A stretch of DNA of 64,000 bases from Leptospira sanjuanensis (GTDB lineage: Bacteria; Spirochaetota; Leptospiria; Leptospirales; Leptospiraceae). Both the position numbers and the translations under genes were made by a program. Each line of letters starts with the position of its first letter. The stretch's first letter is position 1. Where the stretch lies: positions 1,430,001 through 1,494,000 of the forward strand of contig NZ_JAIZBG010000001.1 in the NCBI RefSeq assembly GCF_022267325.1. Direction: 5' to 3'. Below, piece after piece: positions 36,222 to 52,000 of this stretch. A model generated the notes under the pieces. It had not been told where the DNA came from. It did no database searches and was given only the letters and a program-made list of their open reading frames with translations.

Positions 36222-36800
36222 TTATCTTGCTTCGACCTCGATCTTTTCGTCCTTTTCTTCCTCCGTTAAAACGGGGCTTTCCAGTTTATCCAAAAGGCTT
36301 TGAAGTAAAAAGAAATACGCATTGACCTTGCCGGCGATTTCTTTTCCGTAAAGCTGCGTGTATGTGTTGATGAGAGATTGATTCTCTTCCGTGTTTTTAG
36401 AATAAGAATTCTCCGCCAATCCTTCCCAGAGAGTTTCCCCCTTGGCACAATGAATCACTTTCGCAAGGGCGCTCAGTTCCACCTTGTCGCCGTTTTCCTT
36501 CTCTCGGATTTTCAACTGGAAGATTCCCTGAACCTTCTTATCGGAAGCTCCGCAAACGGCGTTACCGGAACGATACGGATAGATGATAAATTCCTTATGG
36601 TGAGAAAGGTAGTTTTCCGCGATTTTGGAAGCGAGTTTTTTTTCGGAAACCCCGGCCTCGCTTTCCACGGGAACGGCAACGGCCAGTCTTTTGAAGGTGG
36701 TCAATTCCTTTTCCCAGACCGGAGCGGCCTTGACGTATTTTACGGTGCAATTCGCAATCGTAAGGGAAACTAAAACGAGTATAAAAGAATATCGTAACAT
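36222..36800 (-). CDS. Lipoprotein partner of the RND exporter
   Basis: ATG 36800 gives a 192-residue protein with a lipoprotein signal (MLRYSFILVLVSLTIANC, Cys 18). An upstream extension of the frame is Arg/Lys-rich and overlaps the exporter gene, so it is rejected. The mature part has a repeating alpha/beta look (FKRLAVAVPVESEAGVSEKK) and a C-terminal helix. It may belong to the MXAN_6521/LA_1396-type lipoproteins, which I cannot confirm. The stop of the RND exporter gene is one base upstream, so the two are translationally coupled. It is likely the outer-membrane-facing or periplasmic partner. Confidence 0.65.
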   Translation of the reverse strand: MLRYSFILVLVSLTIANCTVKYVKAAPVWEKELTTFKRLAVAVPVESEAGVSEKKLASKIAENYLSHHKEFIIYPYRSGNAVCGASDKKVQGIFQLKIREKENGDKVELSALAKVIHCAKGETLWEGLAENSYSKNTEENQSLINTYTQLYGKEIAGKVNAYFFLLQSLLDKLESPVLTEEEKDEKIEVEAR

Positions 36801-36801
36801 T

Positions 36802-39747
<2,946 letters not shown>

Positions 39748-39753
39748 TTCGCT

Positions 39754-40365
39754 TTAATTCTTTGCTTCTTTTTTGATCAGAGCGATTGTTTGTTTCATTC
39801 CGTTCTTTTTGAGGGAAGGTTCCACCGATTTAACTCGGTTCGTTTCGGAAGCGTATTTGCCTTCGTTTAAGAAGTCGGTGACGAACCAGGTTCCCTCGAT
39901 CTTCATCAGAATCCAGGAGAAGGTGATTCTTTCGGAACCGTTCCAGATGATGGAGGAAGCGAGAGTCGCGTTGTCTCCTTTGATCACCGGTTTTTCGTAG
40001 TTGATGTCGATCTTATCGAAGTATTTATGAGCGATCGGAAAACTGCGGTGAATGATGAATTCTTGGATCGCGTCTTCGAATTCTTTTCGGTCGGCATCCG
40101 CGATTTTACCGGAAGATTTTAAAAGCTGGTTTGTGAACTGCTTAACGTTGATGATCGCGATCGCCTTATCGTTCTTTTTATAGCGGATAAAACCGATGAG
40201 CTTTTTAACCGTGGAAGTAATTTGTTCTTCGTCGGAAGGGGTTTCTTCGGTCGGAGCCGCGTTTTCCGTTGTGGGAGGAGTCGGATTCGTTTCCGTCGTC
40301 TGCGCGAAAAGAAAAGACGGAGTTACCAAAGATAAAAGAAAAAGAATGGAAATAATTTTTTTCAC
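39754..40365 (-). CDS. MlaC/HpnM-like periplasmic lipid-binding protein
   Basis: The 203-residue protein has a signal peptide (MKKIISILFLLSLVTPSFLF, cleavage near AQ) and a Thr/Pro/Glu-rich linker. The MlaC-type fold follows: INVKQFTNQLLKSSGKIADA, FEDAIQEFIIHRSFPIAHKY, and a final beta part with FSWILMKIEGTWFVTDFLNE. MlaC (Ttg2D) and HpnM shuttle lipids between membranes. It is encoded immediately before an RND exporter, as hpnM and hpnN are in hopanoid clusters, so the pair probably handles a membrane lipid. The specific lipid cannot be inferred. Confidence 0.75.
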   Translation of the reverse strand: MKKIISILFLLSLVTPSFLFAQTTETNPTPPTTENAAPTEETPSDEEQITSTVKKLIGFIRYKKNDKAIAIINVKQFTNQLLKSSGKIADADRKEFEDAIQEFIIHRSFPIAHKYFDKIDINYEKPVIKGDNATLASSIIWNGSERITFSWILMKIEGTWFVTDFLNEGKYASETNRVKSVEPSLKKNGMKQTIALIKKEAKN

Positions 40366-40431
40366 AACACGTACCTGTTGTTATAGTTTGGGGAACCAAA
40401 GCGAATACCGTTCGGATATTGTCGGAACCTT

Positions 40432-40455
40432 CCTACAGCATTCCGAATCTGTAGG
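40432..40455 (-). terminator. Hairpin between the beta-rich protein gene and the mlaC-like gene
   Basis: CCTACAG (40432-40438) and CTGTAGG (40449-40455) form a 7-bp stem with a 10-base loop, about 75-100 bases after the stop of the upstream minus-strand gene. No T-run follows, so it may be a pause or a repeat rather than a terminator. Confidence 0.35.
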
Positions 40456-40530
40456 GGGACGTCAACGGAATTAAATCGGCGGGTTGCGGAGGTTTGCGTC
40501 TTTCTATAATCTGGGTCGGATTGAATTTTT

Positions 40531-41493
40531 TTATTTTTTCAAATCCTCGTAATCCGGAAGAAATACCTTTAGATCTCCCTTAGAATTCAGATTCAGATTA
40601 CCGAGAGAAAGTTGAACGAGCAAATTCTTCATATGAAAGTCGAGAAGGTCCGAAGGATCCTGATCGATCAGAAGCAGACTCGTGTTTTTGAGAGAAACGG
40701 AACCGACTCGAATTTCTCCGCCGGAAATCCGGATCTGATTCGGAGTTCCCGGTTGAAACTCCAGATTCGGAAGAGGAGGAATATTGTTCGTATCGAAACG
40801 AACCAAGATCCGATCGGGCAAAAGAGAAATTTTACTGATGGTTCCTTGGATTCTCGGAGGAGGCAAAAGAAGAAAGGATTGAATGCGAAAACTTTTATCC
40901 ACGATTTCCAAACCTCTTCCTTTCGGAATGGGAAGCAGTTCCTTCAGTCCCACACCGAGGCTCGATAAAAGATCTCCCGCACCCGGAATTCCGGCCGCGT
41001 TCATCCGTTCCGATTTTAAAATCAGCATCGAACTGTTCGGTACGAGTTCCAGATCGCAGATCATTTCCACGTCCACCCAGAAAACGAGTTTATATTCTCC
41101 CAAAATTCGGATCTTGCGTTTGCCGTCCTTTTCGATCGTGGATAGTTTCAAATTTCGTAATGGAAAGTCCGGAAAAGACTTTACATTTTCATTGAATAGA
41201 AATTCCAAAACGGAGATCTCGAATTCGGTGTCTCCTTGAAACAGATTGAGATGAAAGGAATCCGGATCGTTGAAATTCACGGGAGAATTCTTCCGGTTGG
41301 AGGAAGCCTGAACGGTGAGACGGTTGACCGTGAAATAGATCTTATCTTCCAGACGGAACTTGACGTTTTTGAGTTTGAGATACGCGTCCGAAGACTCGGG
41401 ACCGACGCGTTCCGAGTTTGCCTGCGCAGACATCGACGCGTTTGCCAACAGAAGAATCGAGACAAGGATCGGCAGGTTCCGAAAAAATCGCAT
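40531..41493 (-). CDS. Exported beta-rich protein of unknown function
   Basis: The 320-residue protein begins with a signal peptide (MRFFRNLPILVSILLLANAS, cleavage near AQA). The rest is beta-rich with many short strands, for example KNVKFRLEDKIYFTVNRLTV, GTISKISLLPDRILVRFD and IRISGGEIRVGSVSLKNTSL. It has no Cys lipobox, no large hydrophobic segment and no domain I recognise. AsmA-like or LptA-like folds are possible. Upstream of the MlaC-like gene and on the same strand, it may join the lipid-transfer set, though a 165-base gap with a hairpin intervenes. Confidence 0.55.
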   Translation of the reverse strand: MRFFRNLPILVSILLLANASMSAQANSERVGPESSDAYLKLKNVKFRLEDKIYFTVNRLTVQASSNRKNSPVNFNDPDSFHLNLFQGDTEFEISVLEFLFNENVKSFPDFPLRNLKLSTIEKDGKRKIRILGEYKLVFWVDVEMICDLELVPNSSMLILKSERMNAAGIPGAGDLLSSLGVGLKELLPIPKGRGLEIVDKSFRIQSFLLLPPPRIQGTISKISLLPDRILVRFDTNNIPPLPNLEFQPGTPNQIRISGGEIRVGSVSLKNTSLLLIDQDPSDLLDFHMKNLLVQLSLGNLNLNSKGDLKVFLPDYEDLKK

Positions 41494-41589
41494 GGACGAA
41501 TTCTCGTCGACGCTCTCGAAATGAAAACCTTTTAATCGACGGGGAACGGCGGGCCGGTTTAAATTCTGCGTCGAAAAAAGTAGGTCCGT

Positions 41590-42201
41590 TTAAAGAACGA
41601 TTTTGCCGGAACGAATGTACGGACCTAAGTCTTCCGGTTCGTCCACGTCGCCGAGTTTGGGAAGAATCCAAACGTTCTTTCGTAAAAGTTGCAATTTTTC
41701 TAATGTACCTGCGAACACTCGATCGGTGCTCCAAGGAACTTCGCGAAAGATTTCCGGAAGATATGACTTAAGTCCTAAGAGATAATATCCTCCGTCCAAG
41801 GCCGGACCGAGCACCACGTCGGACTGATCGAGAGCCGAGAACGCTTCGCGGATATGTTTGGTTTCGAGGTCGGGGCAATCGCTTCCGATGATGACCGCTT
41901 TTTGGGCTCCTTGCGAGAACGTTTCGGAAAACGCATTGGACATTCTAAAACCCAAATCCTCCCCCGATTGCAGGTGGGCGCTGACTTGATTTCCCCATTT
42001 ACCGGATAAAAATTCGGGAATCGAATCGAAATACAATCGAACGGGAAGGTCTAAACCCGCGACTTGCTTTTGTGTGATTTCGACGAGCTGTTCGTAGACG
42101 TTCAGCGCGGCTTCGTTTCCGAGTCCCGCGGCCAGCCTCGTTTTCACTTGGCCGATTCTGGGGTTTTTTAAAAAAAGAATGAGAGTTTCTTTGTTATCCA
42201 T
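41590..42201 (-). CDS. DUF2064 nucleotidyl/glycosyltransferase-like protein (TIGR04282)
   Basis: The 203-residue protein has the GT-A-like DUF2064 fold: LILFLKNPRIGQVKTRLAAG at the N-terminus, LGFRMSNAFSETFSQGAQKA, VIIGSDCPDLETKHIREAFS, and DVVLGPALDGGYYLLGLKS. The family was annotated for arsenosugar synthesis, but most members have no demonstrated substrate, so a specific reaction is not assigned. Single gene; no partner methyltransferase or radical-SAM gene is next to it. Confidence 0.8.
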   Translation of the reverse strand: MDNKETLILFLKNPRIGQVKTRLAAGLGNEAALNVYEQLVEITQKQVAGLDLPVRLYFDSIPEFLSGKWGNQVSAHLQSGEDLGFRMSNAFSETFSQGAQKAVIIGSDCPDLETKHIREAFSALDQSDVVLGPALDGGYYLLGLKSYLPEIFREVPWSTDRVFAGTLEKLQLLRKNVWILPKLGDVDEPEDLGPYIRSGKIVL

Positions 42202-42485
42202 GCGTATGTGCGGTTTTAAGCCTCTTATAAAGAGAAACCGAATGCCTTATAATTAGTAAGGAATGGTGTTCCCAATCGAATGAGAATCCTGATTGACCAG
42301 AGTTTTCCTTCCTATAGTTTATAAGAATCCGATTTCTTAAAATGGGATTCTGAACGGCGCAGACTTGTCGTAGATGTAAATTCGAGTAAGGGAATCGGCT
42401 GTAAAGAGAAATTCGATCGAGTTGAAAAAACCGATTCGATTGGATGTTGAAACTAGTAAAGCCTCAGTCATGAGGGAGGAAGTTT
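42202..42485. other. Intergenic region before the small lipoprotein gene
   Basis: The region holds a 7-bp hairpin (AGAATCC at 42324-42330 with GGATTCT at 42345-42351) and an imperfect CCTTATAATTAGTAAGG dyad at about 42243-42259. A promoter for the downstream pair is expected here, but I could not place it. Confidence 0.3.
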
Positions 42486-42686
<201 letters not shown>

Positions 42687-42697
42687 GGAAAATCAAA

Positions 42698-43876
<1,179 letters not shown>

Positions 43877-44003
43877 TGTCGTAAATGCGTTCGATGTAAA
43901 TTCGAATGTGTTGTCGAATGAGAATTTTGCGATCGCAGCGTCTTTTCGATTCCGAAAACAGGTTCGGAGTTTCGTAAACCGCATAAGACAAAATCTTCCT
44001 TTA

Positions 44004-44034
44004 AAAGCCTCCGAGTTTCGGAGGCTTTTTTGTG
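44004..44034 (+). terminator. Rho-independent terminator
   Basis: AAAAGCCTCCG (44004-44014) pairs with CGGAGGCTTTT (44020-44030) around a 5-base loop and is followed by TT. It ends the small lipoprotein/secreted protein pair and may act on both strands. Confidence 0.85.
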
Positions 44035-44069
44035 CTTTCAACATTCTCCCGTGCCGCTGAAATCGAAGA

Positions 44070-44810
44070 ATGGAATTTCGTTTTTTGACGTTTCAAGAAG
44101 CCATCCGCTCCGGCTTTACGGAAACGGACTTCGAACTCGACGTATGGCCGACGTTTTTAAACCAAGATCCGATCGGAAACAAATATTATTCTTTTATTAT
44201 AAAAGAATTTGCTCATCTGCACTGTATCGCTTTTACGCAGGAGAATCGAGTCGTGGGGACGGGAAAGATTCTCCCGTTCGAATGGGACGGAACTCCGGAA
44301 GGACTTCCGAAAGGATGGGACGCCGCGATCGTAAAGAGCGTAAGCGATTGGAAGGAAAAGAAGGTTTGTAATGCGGTCAGCGCCTGGTCGATCGAAATCG
44401 CGAAGGACTTTCGGGGAGGAGGATTGTCTCATCTCATTCTCGCGCAGCTTAAAGAGAACGCGGGCGCGCAGGGAATCTCTCGGTTGTTCGCTTGCGTTCG
44501 ACCCAATCAAAAAGAGAAGTTTCCCTTTCTATCGATGGAAGAATATCTCGAACGAAAACGGGAGGACGGTGTTAGCGAAGATCCTTGGGTCCGAGTGCAT
44601 GAAAAGGCCGGAGGTAAAAAGATTCGAATCGAACCCAACTCGATGCACATTCAGGGAACGATCGCGGATTGGGAAATTTGGACGGGGATGAAATTTCCGG
44701 AATCGGGTAGATTTGCGATTCCGGGCGGTTTGGTCCCGGTCGTCATCGACCGGGAAAGAAATTTAGGAGAATATACGGAACCGAACGTATGGTTCCGTCA
44801 TGATATTTAA
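44070..44810 (+). CDS. GNAT-like acyltransferase of unknown substrate
   Basis: The 246-residue protein appears to have an N-acyltransferase fold. The central region NRVVGTGKILPFEW and AWSIEIAKDFRGGGLSHLIL has the acyl-CoA binding pattern (RGGGL), with further QLKENAGAQGISRLFACVRP. The C-terminal third is not typical of small GNATs. No autoinducer-synthase signature could be verified. The stop codon overlaps by four bases that of the convergent desaturase-like gene. Confidence 0.6.
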   Translation: MEFRFLTFQEAIRSGFTETDFELDVWPTFLNQDPIGNKYYSFIIKEFAHLHCIAFTQENRVVGTGKILPFEWDGTPEGLPKGWDAAIVKSVSDWKEKKVCNAVSAWSIEIAKDFRGGGLSHLILAQLKENAGAQGISRLFACVRPNQKEKFPFLSMEEYLERKREDGVSEDPWVRVHEKAGGKKIRIEPNSMHIQGTIADWEIWTGMKFPESGRFAIPGGLVPVVIDRERNLGEYTEPNVWFRHDI

Positions 44811-46135
44811 GCGGTTCTTCGGAGAATTTCCTGAACGGGATTGATTTCCTGGACGGAAGCGAAGAAACTTCTGTAGCTCAAAAACCAAACCGAGGAAATC
44901 ACGCTGAGAGCCAAGGTTCCCAAAGTCACGTTCATTTCTCCCGAAAGTGCGTAAGCGCCCGCAACTAAAACCGCCAAACGCAGAGGTTCCGTAAAAAGAG
45001 CCCAACGTTTTCTTTCCAGAATTCCGCCTAACGTAAGCAGGGATAGAAGGGTGACTGCGCTGATAACGCTGATACTGAACATGGAAAGTGAGTTCACTTT
45101 AACGAGCATTCCGAACGCGAGCGCCACGGTAATTACGAACCAAACAAGAGAGTAAAGACTCATACCTTTCGGAATTTGAACATCATATTTGTGGAATGTT
45201 TTTGTCGAAACTTCGGGGACCGGATATTGTCCTCCGAGTTCCTGCGGTCTCCAGCCTGGCATGGCAAAGAATACTTTGATCTTATCGGACCAACGGGGAC
45301 AACGCCACGCGAGTTCGATCATTTCCCACCAATAGTGAAGGTTCGCCCAGATCGGATTGAAACTTTGCAGAGGTTTTACGGTTCCGTAAACCGGTTCTTC
45401 GGTTTCGGGTTCGAAGGTTCCGAACCATTTGTCGAACACGATCAGGGTTCCGCCGTGATTCTTATCGATGTATTTCGGGTTGATTCCGTGGTGAACTCTA
45501 TGGTGAGAAGGTGTGTTGAAGATCGCTTCGAACCAGCGGGGAAGTTTGCCGATCGCTTTCGTATGAATCCAGAATTGATAGATCAGGTTGAGCTGACCGT
45601 TCAAAATCATTACGATCGGAGAAAAACCGATCAATGCAAGCGGAAGATAAAAGACCCATGTGAAGATACTGTGAAAACTCGCCTGACGAAGAGCGACGGT
45701 GAGATTGTATTCTTCGCTTTGATGATGAACGACATGTCCTGCCCAAAGGAAATTGATCTCGTGACTGAGGCGATGAGTCCAGTAATACGCCAAATCGTAA
45801 CCGATAAAACAAAGAATCCAAACGCCTACGACGAGAATCCAAGCCCAGGTTAAAGAGCTTAGCCCCAGGGTTCCTGCAGGAACGATGGAAAGAGCTTCGC
45901 TCGGCCAAGAAGGGAGATTGAAAATTCGAAACTTCTCATAGATTAAAATATAAGCGAACATGGTAACGGTTTTTTTAAAAACACCCACCACTTCGCTCGC
46001 GGTTCCCGCAGAGAGATCGTTGATCGAATCGTTCAACCGATAGAGTTTACGTTTGTGATACGCGGAAAAAGCCATTTCCAGGAAGATCAGCAAAAAGAAA
46101 AAGGGAATTGCGATCGTGACGAGATTGATTTCCAT
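44807..46135 (-). CDS. Sterol desaturase / fatty acid hydroxylase family membrane protein
   Basis: The 442-residue protein has an N-terminal helix (MEINLVTIAIPFFFLLIFLE) and several more. The di-iron histidine boxes are HRLSH, HVVHHQSEEYN and HHRVHHG, as in the fatty-acid hydroxylase superfamily. This superfamily also includes alkylglycerol monooxygenase and hopanoid-modifying enzymes, so the substrate may be a sterol-like, hopanoid or ether lipid. The C-terminal 120 residues add about four helices. ATG 46135 is used; TTG 46147 is also open. It is convergent with the acyltransferase. Confidence 0.85.
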   Translation of the reverse strand: MEINLVTIAIPFFFLLIFLEMAFSAYHKRKLYRLNDSINDLSAGTASEVVGVFKKTVTMFAYILIYEKFRIFNLPSWPSEALSIVPAGTLGLSSLTWAWILVVGVWILCFIGYDLAYYWTHRLSHEINFLWAGHVVHHQSEEYNLTVALRQASFHSIFTWVFYLPLALIGFSPIVMILNGQLNLIYQFWIHTKAIGKLPRWFEAIFNTPSHHRVHHGINPKYIDKNHGGTLIVFDKWFGTFEPETEEPVYGTVKPLQSFNPIWANLHYWWEMIELAWRCPRWSDKIKVFFAMPGWRPQELGGQYPVPEVSTKTFHKYDVQIPKGMSLYSLVWFVITVALAFGMLVKVNSLSMFSISVISAVTLLSLLTLGGILERKRWALFTEPLRLAVLVAGAYALSGEMNVTLGTLALSVISSVWFLSYRSFFASVQEINPVQEILRRTA

Positions 46136-46373
46136 AGAGCCGCCCAAATAAGTTCTGGTTTTAGTTTATTCTTCGAATTCTTCCTTGGTCAATTCAAAAA
46201 CAAAAACGCCGTTCAGAAAGGGATTTTTTCATTACAAACGTTATGAAATAAGCGAATTCGAAATCAGAATGTCGTATAACAAAACGCGAATTCCATTTTT
46301 CAAGGTTATGGAATTTGAACGATTGTTCGAGCCGGAGGAATGAAAATTACGAAAAAGGAAACGAGCCGAATCT

Positions 46374-46889
46374 TTAAGCGTGATCCCGTAAACGGGAATA
46401 GATCCATTGGTCCAAAAAGGTTCCGTTTTTAAACACGGCTTCCTTGCTCGTTCCGTCCAACACGAATCCGTTTTTTTCCAAAGCTCTGGCGGAGGCCGGT
46501 CGGTTTGAGAAAACCTCCGCGTAGATTCGGTGCAATCCGTGTTCCGTATATGCAATATTTAGAATATATGAGATTGCTTGAGTAACGATTCCCCGGTTCC
46601 AGAACGTTTCGCCGATCCAATAGCCGATTTCCCCGTTAAACCGATAGACGTCGTCCTTAAAAATCAAAGTGATGATCCCGATCGCATTCTCCTCGAATAC
46701 GATCGCAAACGTCCTGGATCGGGAATCCCTCAAACAAGCTCGAATAAAATCGAGGGCGTCCGATAGTTGATACGGAAAGGGGAATGCTCCGCGTAAACCT
46801 AAGAATACGTTTTCCGAATTCGCGTGAACGGCAAGAGAAGACGCGTGTGATTCGGAGATCGGTTCCAATCGAAGATTCATCTGATTCAT
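46374..46889 (-). CDS. GNAT family N-acetyltransferase (RimJ/RimL type)
   Basis: The 171-residue protein shows the Acetyltransf_3 layout: LRLEPISESHASSLAVHANS, GEIGYWIGETFWNRGIVTQA (acetyl-CoA loop) and GLHRIYAEVFSNRPASARAL, followed by LEKNGFVLDG. Such enzymes acetylate ribosomal-protein N-termini, small amines or antibiotics, and the target cannot be set from sequence. ATG 46889 or 46880 may be the start. Confidence 0.85.
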   Translation of the reverse strand: MNQMNLRLEPISESHASSLAVHANSENVFLGLRGAFPFPYQLSDALDFIRACLRDSRSRTFAIVFEENAIGIITLIFKDDVYRFNGEIGYWIGETFWNRGIVTQAISYILNIAYTEHGLHRIYAEVFSNRPASARALEKNGFVLDGTSKEAVFKNGTFLDQWIYSRLRDHA

Positions 46890-47028
46890 AAGGGACGATC
46901 AAAGGGGAAAAACTCCAAAAGAAAGTAAGATAAAAACGTTTCAAAGTCAATTCACTTCTACGGAAGACGTTTTGGAAATTTCTGTCATCACTTGACGAAT
47001 TCTTCCGTTTTGCGAAAATCTGGTCTTT

Positions 47029-48090
<1,062 letters not shown>

Positions 48091-48240
48091 TGACGCATAG
48101 GCGGAAGTCCGGTAGTTTGCGGTTTTAGAAGCGCAAGGATAAAAATAGAAATTTCTTGAGGTTTACGAGTGGGTTATAATCCGCACGGAAATCGTGTTCT
48201 GATTTTCTTTTTCGGGGAAGAAGAACGGTCGTATGCGATT

Positions 48241-48738
48241 TCACTTCTCTTTCGTTTCCGCATTGCCGGAAAAACGATCGAGTTCCGTTAAAAATCGATT
48301 CGCATTTTCTTCCGAGTCGAAGCCGGTTCGATCGAGCAAAAAGTAGACGACCGAATAAACCCGTGCCTTTAGAAAAACATAATGTTTTTTGCGGATGATT
48401 TTTATGACGTCTTTCGGTTGTAAACGAAGTTCTCCTTTGTCGTCCACGATTGAAAGTTCGTTTTCATCGATTCGAACCGTTCCCTGCAAATCCTCGAACC
48501 GGATTCGTTTTAAAAATAAAAACGGCCTAAGAATATGATAGAATCCTAAAATACCAAAAAAGAATGCAAAGCTCAGTCGATAGAGCGATTCCTCCAAAAG
48601 GCCGTATTCCAGTATTGGAATGAGAAGCAGAATCGGTCCGGTGAATCTTCTTTGAAACCAAAGTATCGGCCGGTTGTAATATCCGAAGAGATAATTTTTC
48701 TTTTGTTGCTGTTTGGTGAGAGAGTATGTGAATTCCAT
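48241..48738 (-). CDS. Small two-helix membrane protein, YcxB-like
   Basis: The 165-residue protein starts at ATG 48738 (TTG 48759 is also open). Two hydrophobic helices at about 35-50 (GPILLLIPILEYGLL) and 55-80 (FAFFFGILGFYHILRPFLFL) are followed by a soluble beta part with GTVRIDENELSIVDDKGEL and VIKIIRKKHYVFLKARVYSV. The layout resembles YcxB-like domains; no function is known. Single minus-strand gene. Confidence 0.5.
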   Translation of the reverse strand: MEFTYSLTKQQQKKNYLFGYYNRPILWFQRRFTGPILLLIPILEYGLLEESLYRLSFAFFFGILGFYHILRPFLFLKRIRFEDLQGTVRIDENELSIVDDKGELRLQPKDVIKIIRKKHYVFLKARVYSVVYFLLDRTGFDSEENANRFLTELDRFSGNAETKEK

Positions 48739-48911
48739 AGGCGGTTCTTTTAGGAACAACAGAAATCGCTTCTGTTTTGTACTTATTTTACGATCATTCG
48801 GACCTTTTCCGAAAGATCGCTGCTTTCGGCGTACGAAGTTTCGGTGAAATCACCGCTTCGTTTTTCCTGTTCGTATAATTAAAAGAAGAATCTGAATTCT
48901 TCCGAAATCAA

Positions 48912-48943
48912 GAACAAGCAGACTTTCTATCGTCTGCCTGTTC
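48912..48943 (-). terminator. Hairpin after the first Big_5/FG-GAP gene
   Basis: GAACA-a-GCAGAC (48912-48923) pairs with GTCTGC-c-TGTTC (48932-48943) around an 8-base loop, with one A/C mismatch. It lies about 80 bases past the stop of the 1459-residue lipoprotein on its strand, so it probably ends that transcript. Confidence 0.6.
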
Positions 48944-49020
48944 CTTTGATTTTCCTACATAAAGATCTTTTGAAGTCAGCACAAGACCCCGGATGGTTCG
49001 ATCATCCTGCGTAAATTCGA

Positions 49021-52000
49021 TCAATAGATTGCGGAGCCGAACTCATTTGTATTGGAAGCGGCCCCTCCGATTCCTCCGAACAAACCGGAACCCAAGATTA
49101 CGCTATCCGCGCTTGCGGGGTTGTTCGTAATCGGAGCTACCCCGCCCGTGGAGTGATAGATTCGAACCGCCTCCGATCCGTTTATCAGTAAATCGGGAAG
49201 CCCGTCTCCATTCACATCGCTGGTTCCGATCGGTATTCCGGGACCGTTGAGCATGGAATTGATTCCATAGAGCCCCCCCGTCACCATCGTGACATCTGCC
49301 ATCGTAGTGTCCCGGGTCGCCCCGCCAACGGCTGGGGTCAAATATACGTACACAGTATTCGGACCCATGAATGCGGATGCTGTCATGACATCCGCCCTTC
49401 CGTCCAAATCCATGTCACGAACTGCAAGTGTGAGTCCCAAGAATTGTCCATTGATTCCGTTCATTCCTGTAAATGCGCGGATGGCGCCTCCCAATGTTAA
49501 AGGAGTTCCGATTCCTCCGGCTCCCGCCGAATAATATGCGACGATCCGCCCTTGCTGGTTTACGTTCGGATTTCCTACTTGAATGAAGAAAGGGGCTCCT
49601 GCTATGACATCGTTGAAACCGTCCAGATTCATATCACCCACCGCAACGGAATATCCGAGTTGTGCGGCTCCACCGGGAACTCCAACTGCTGCCGGCGCGT
49701 TTCCGGTGTTATTCGTTATCGTATGAATCGTCGCGGTCAATCCTGCCGCTGCTCCGTAATAAACGTAGACTCTTCCCCAATCGATCCCGCCGCCTGCATA
49801 CCCGGCATTGAAAATATATCCGGGGGCTCCGACCACGAGATCGTCTTCATTGCCTCCGTTAATATTTCCCGTTGCAAGGGAATATCCAAACCGTTCGCTC
49901 GCGGCTCCACCCGTTCTGAAAGAGGAGGCTCCACCTCCGCCAGCAGTTACGGTTGCAGCCGTAATTCCCGCTGCACCGGCGGAATGAAATACATAGACTC
50001 TTCCTCTGGATCCATTGTAGCTCGGTGCCCCTACGATCAAATCCGTATAACCGTCTCCGTTGATGTCGCCTGTCGCTAATGCGCTTCCAAATTCATCGGT
50101 GGTTCCATTGGTTCCCGTCAACGTACTGTTGGCAAAGGCCGCAAAGGAAGTAGTGATACCCGCCGTTCCGGAAGAATAGAAGAGATAAACCCGGCCGTTG
50201 TTGGTTCCCGCGCTTTGGAATCTTGGAGATCCGATCGCTACGTCCGCATAACCGTCCCCGTTAAAATCTCCCATCGTTGCGGTTTTTCCGAAAAAGGACG
50301 CCGCGGTTCCAATGATGATTTTGCTCGCGAACTGAGCATTGGGGATCGTGATTCCGGCTGCTCCCGAAGAATGGAAGATGAAGACTAGTCCCTGTCCGTA
50401 TTCCGGCGCTACTAAATCGGTAAACCCATCTCCGTTGATGTCCTTATTGGTTCCTTTTCTTACTGTGACTACGGGAGAGATCGTCACGTTATTGGAAGCG
50501 TCCGTCGCTCTTACTTGGATCGTGTGCTGGGAAAAGGATTTCCAAGTGGCTGCTCCGGCAGGGAGTGGAAACTTCCAGTTGTTTGTTCCGGTTGCTAACG
50601 CATACGGCCCACTATCCAGGGAAACTTCTACGGTTGCAATCGCTCCACCATCGGTTGCGGTGCCGGAGACAAAGCCGCTTTCCAAAACGGTATTGTTTCT
50701 TGCGTTTCCGATCACAAGTCCCGGAGCTGTGACGTCTAATGCGGCTCCGGTCGTAAAGTTCCAGTTAAACGCCGCCCCGATCGCATTTCCCGCAAGGTCT
50801 TTTGCGGCTACGGTGATCGTCGCGGTATGATTCGTTCCCGCAGGGAGAAATGCAGTCGGTGAAAAGGTTGCTGTCGTGCCTGAGCAGCTGACCGTTCCTA
50901 CGACCGCCGCACCGTTATTTAAAGTAAACGAAGCGGTATTGAGCGTTGTACAGTCCATAGTCTCACTAAAAGAAACGGAAATATTCGCGTTCGTTGCGAC
51001 TCCGGTGCTTCCGTTTGCAGGAGCAATCAGAGAGACGGTCGGTGCAGTCGTATCCGGCGCGACACCTGTCGTGAACGTCCAGGAATACGCGACCGCTAAA
51101 GAATTTCCTGCCACATCTTTGACAGCAGTCGAAACTGTCGCCGTATAGGTCGTAGAAAATGCTAAGGTTGGGGTTGGGTCGAACGTAGCAACGGTTCCGG
51201 AACAACCAACTGTACCGGCGATCCCGCTTCCGTCACTCAATGTGATATTTGCGGTTGTAATCGTTGCACAATCGATCGCTTCACTGAACGCGATGCTCAG
51301 TGAACTGTTCACCGGAACGGCCGTTCCACCCACGATCGGGTTGACAAAGGAAACCGTGGGAGCCGTCGTATCCGGCGCTAAGCCCGTCGTAAATGTCCAG
51401 GTATACAAAGCGGGAATCGAATTTCCCGCAAGGTCTTTGACCGTGGTCGTAAGGGAAGCCGTATAAGTCGTGTTATATGCGAGTGCCGGCGTAGGGTCGA
51501 AGGTCGCCGATGTTCCTGCACAAGAAACCGTTCCGGGAACGGCGACGCCACCATTTAAGGTAAAACTTGCGGTGGTAATCGTAGCGCAGTTCATCGGTTC
51601 GCTGAAAACCGCACTTACGTTCGTATTGATTCCCACGCCTGTGAGAGCGTTTGCCGGAGTGACAAAGGAAACCGTCGGAGCTGTGGAATCAGGAGCAGCG
51701 CTGGTGCTAAAGGTCCAGGTATACGGTACGGTGAGAGAATTTCCTGCTACGTCTTTGACCGCAGTCGCAATCGTTGCAGTGTAATTCGTTCCGTAGGCAA
51801 GTGCTACCGTCGGAGTAAACGTTGCCGCGGTTCCGGAACAACCGACGGTTCCTGCGATCGCACTTCCGTCACTCAACGTGATGTTTGCAGTTGTGATCGT
51901 AGCACAATCGATCGCTTCACTGAACGCGATGCTGAGAGAGCTGTTTACCGGAACGGCGGTGGCTGCGTTAGACGGACTGACAAAAGAAACGGTGGGAGCC

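Noticed and set aside
41342..41734. 130-codon minus-strand frame overlapping the exported beta-rich protein gene
   Set aside because: Different frame of a region explained by the signal-bearing gene; Arg-rich composition, no start site.
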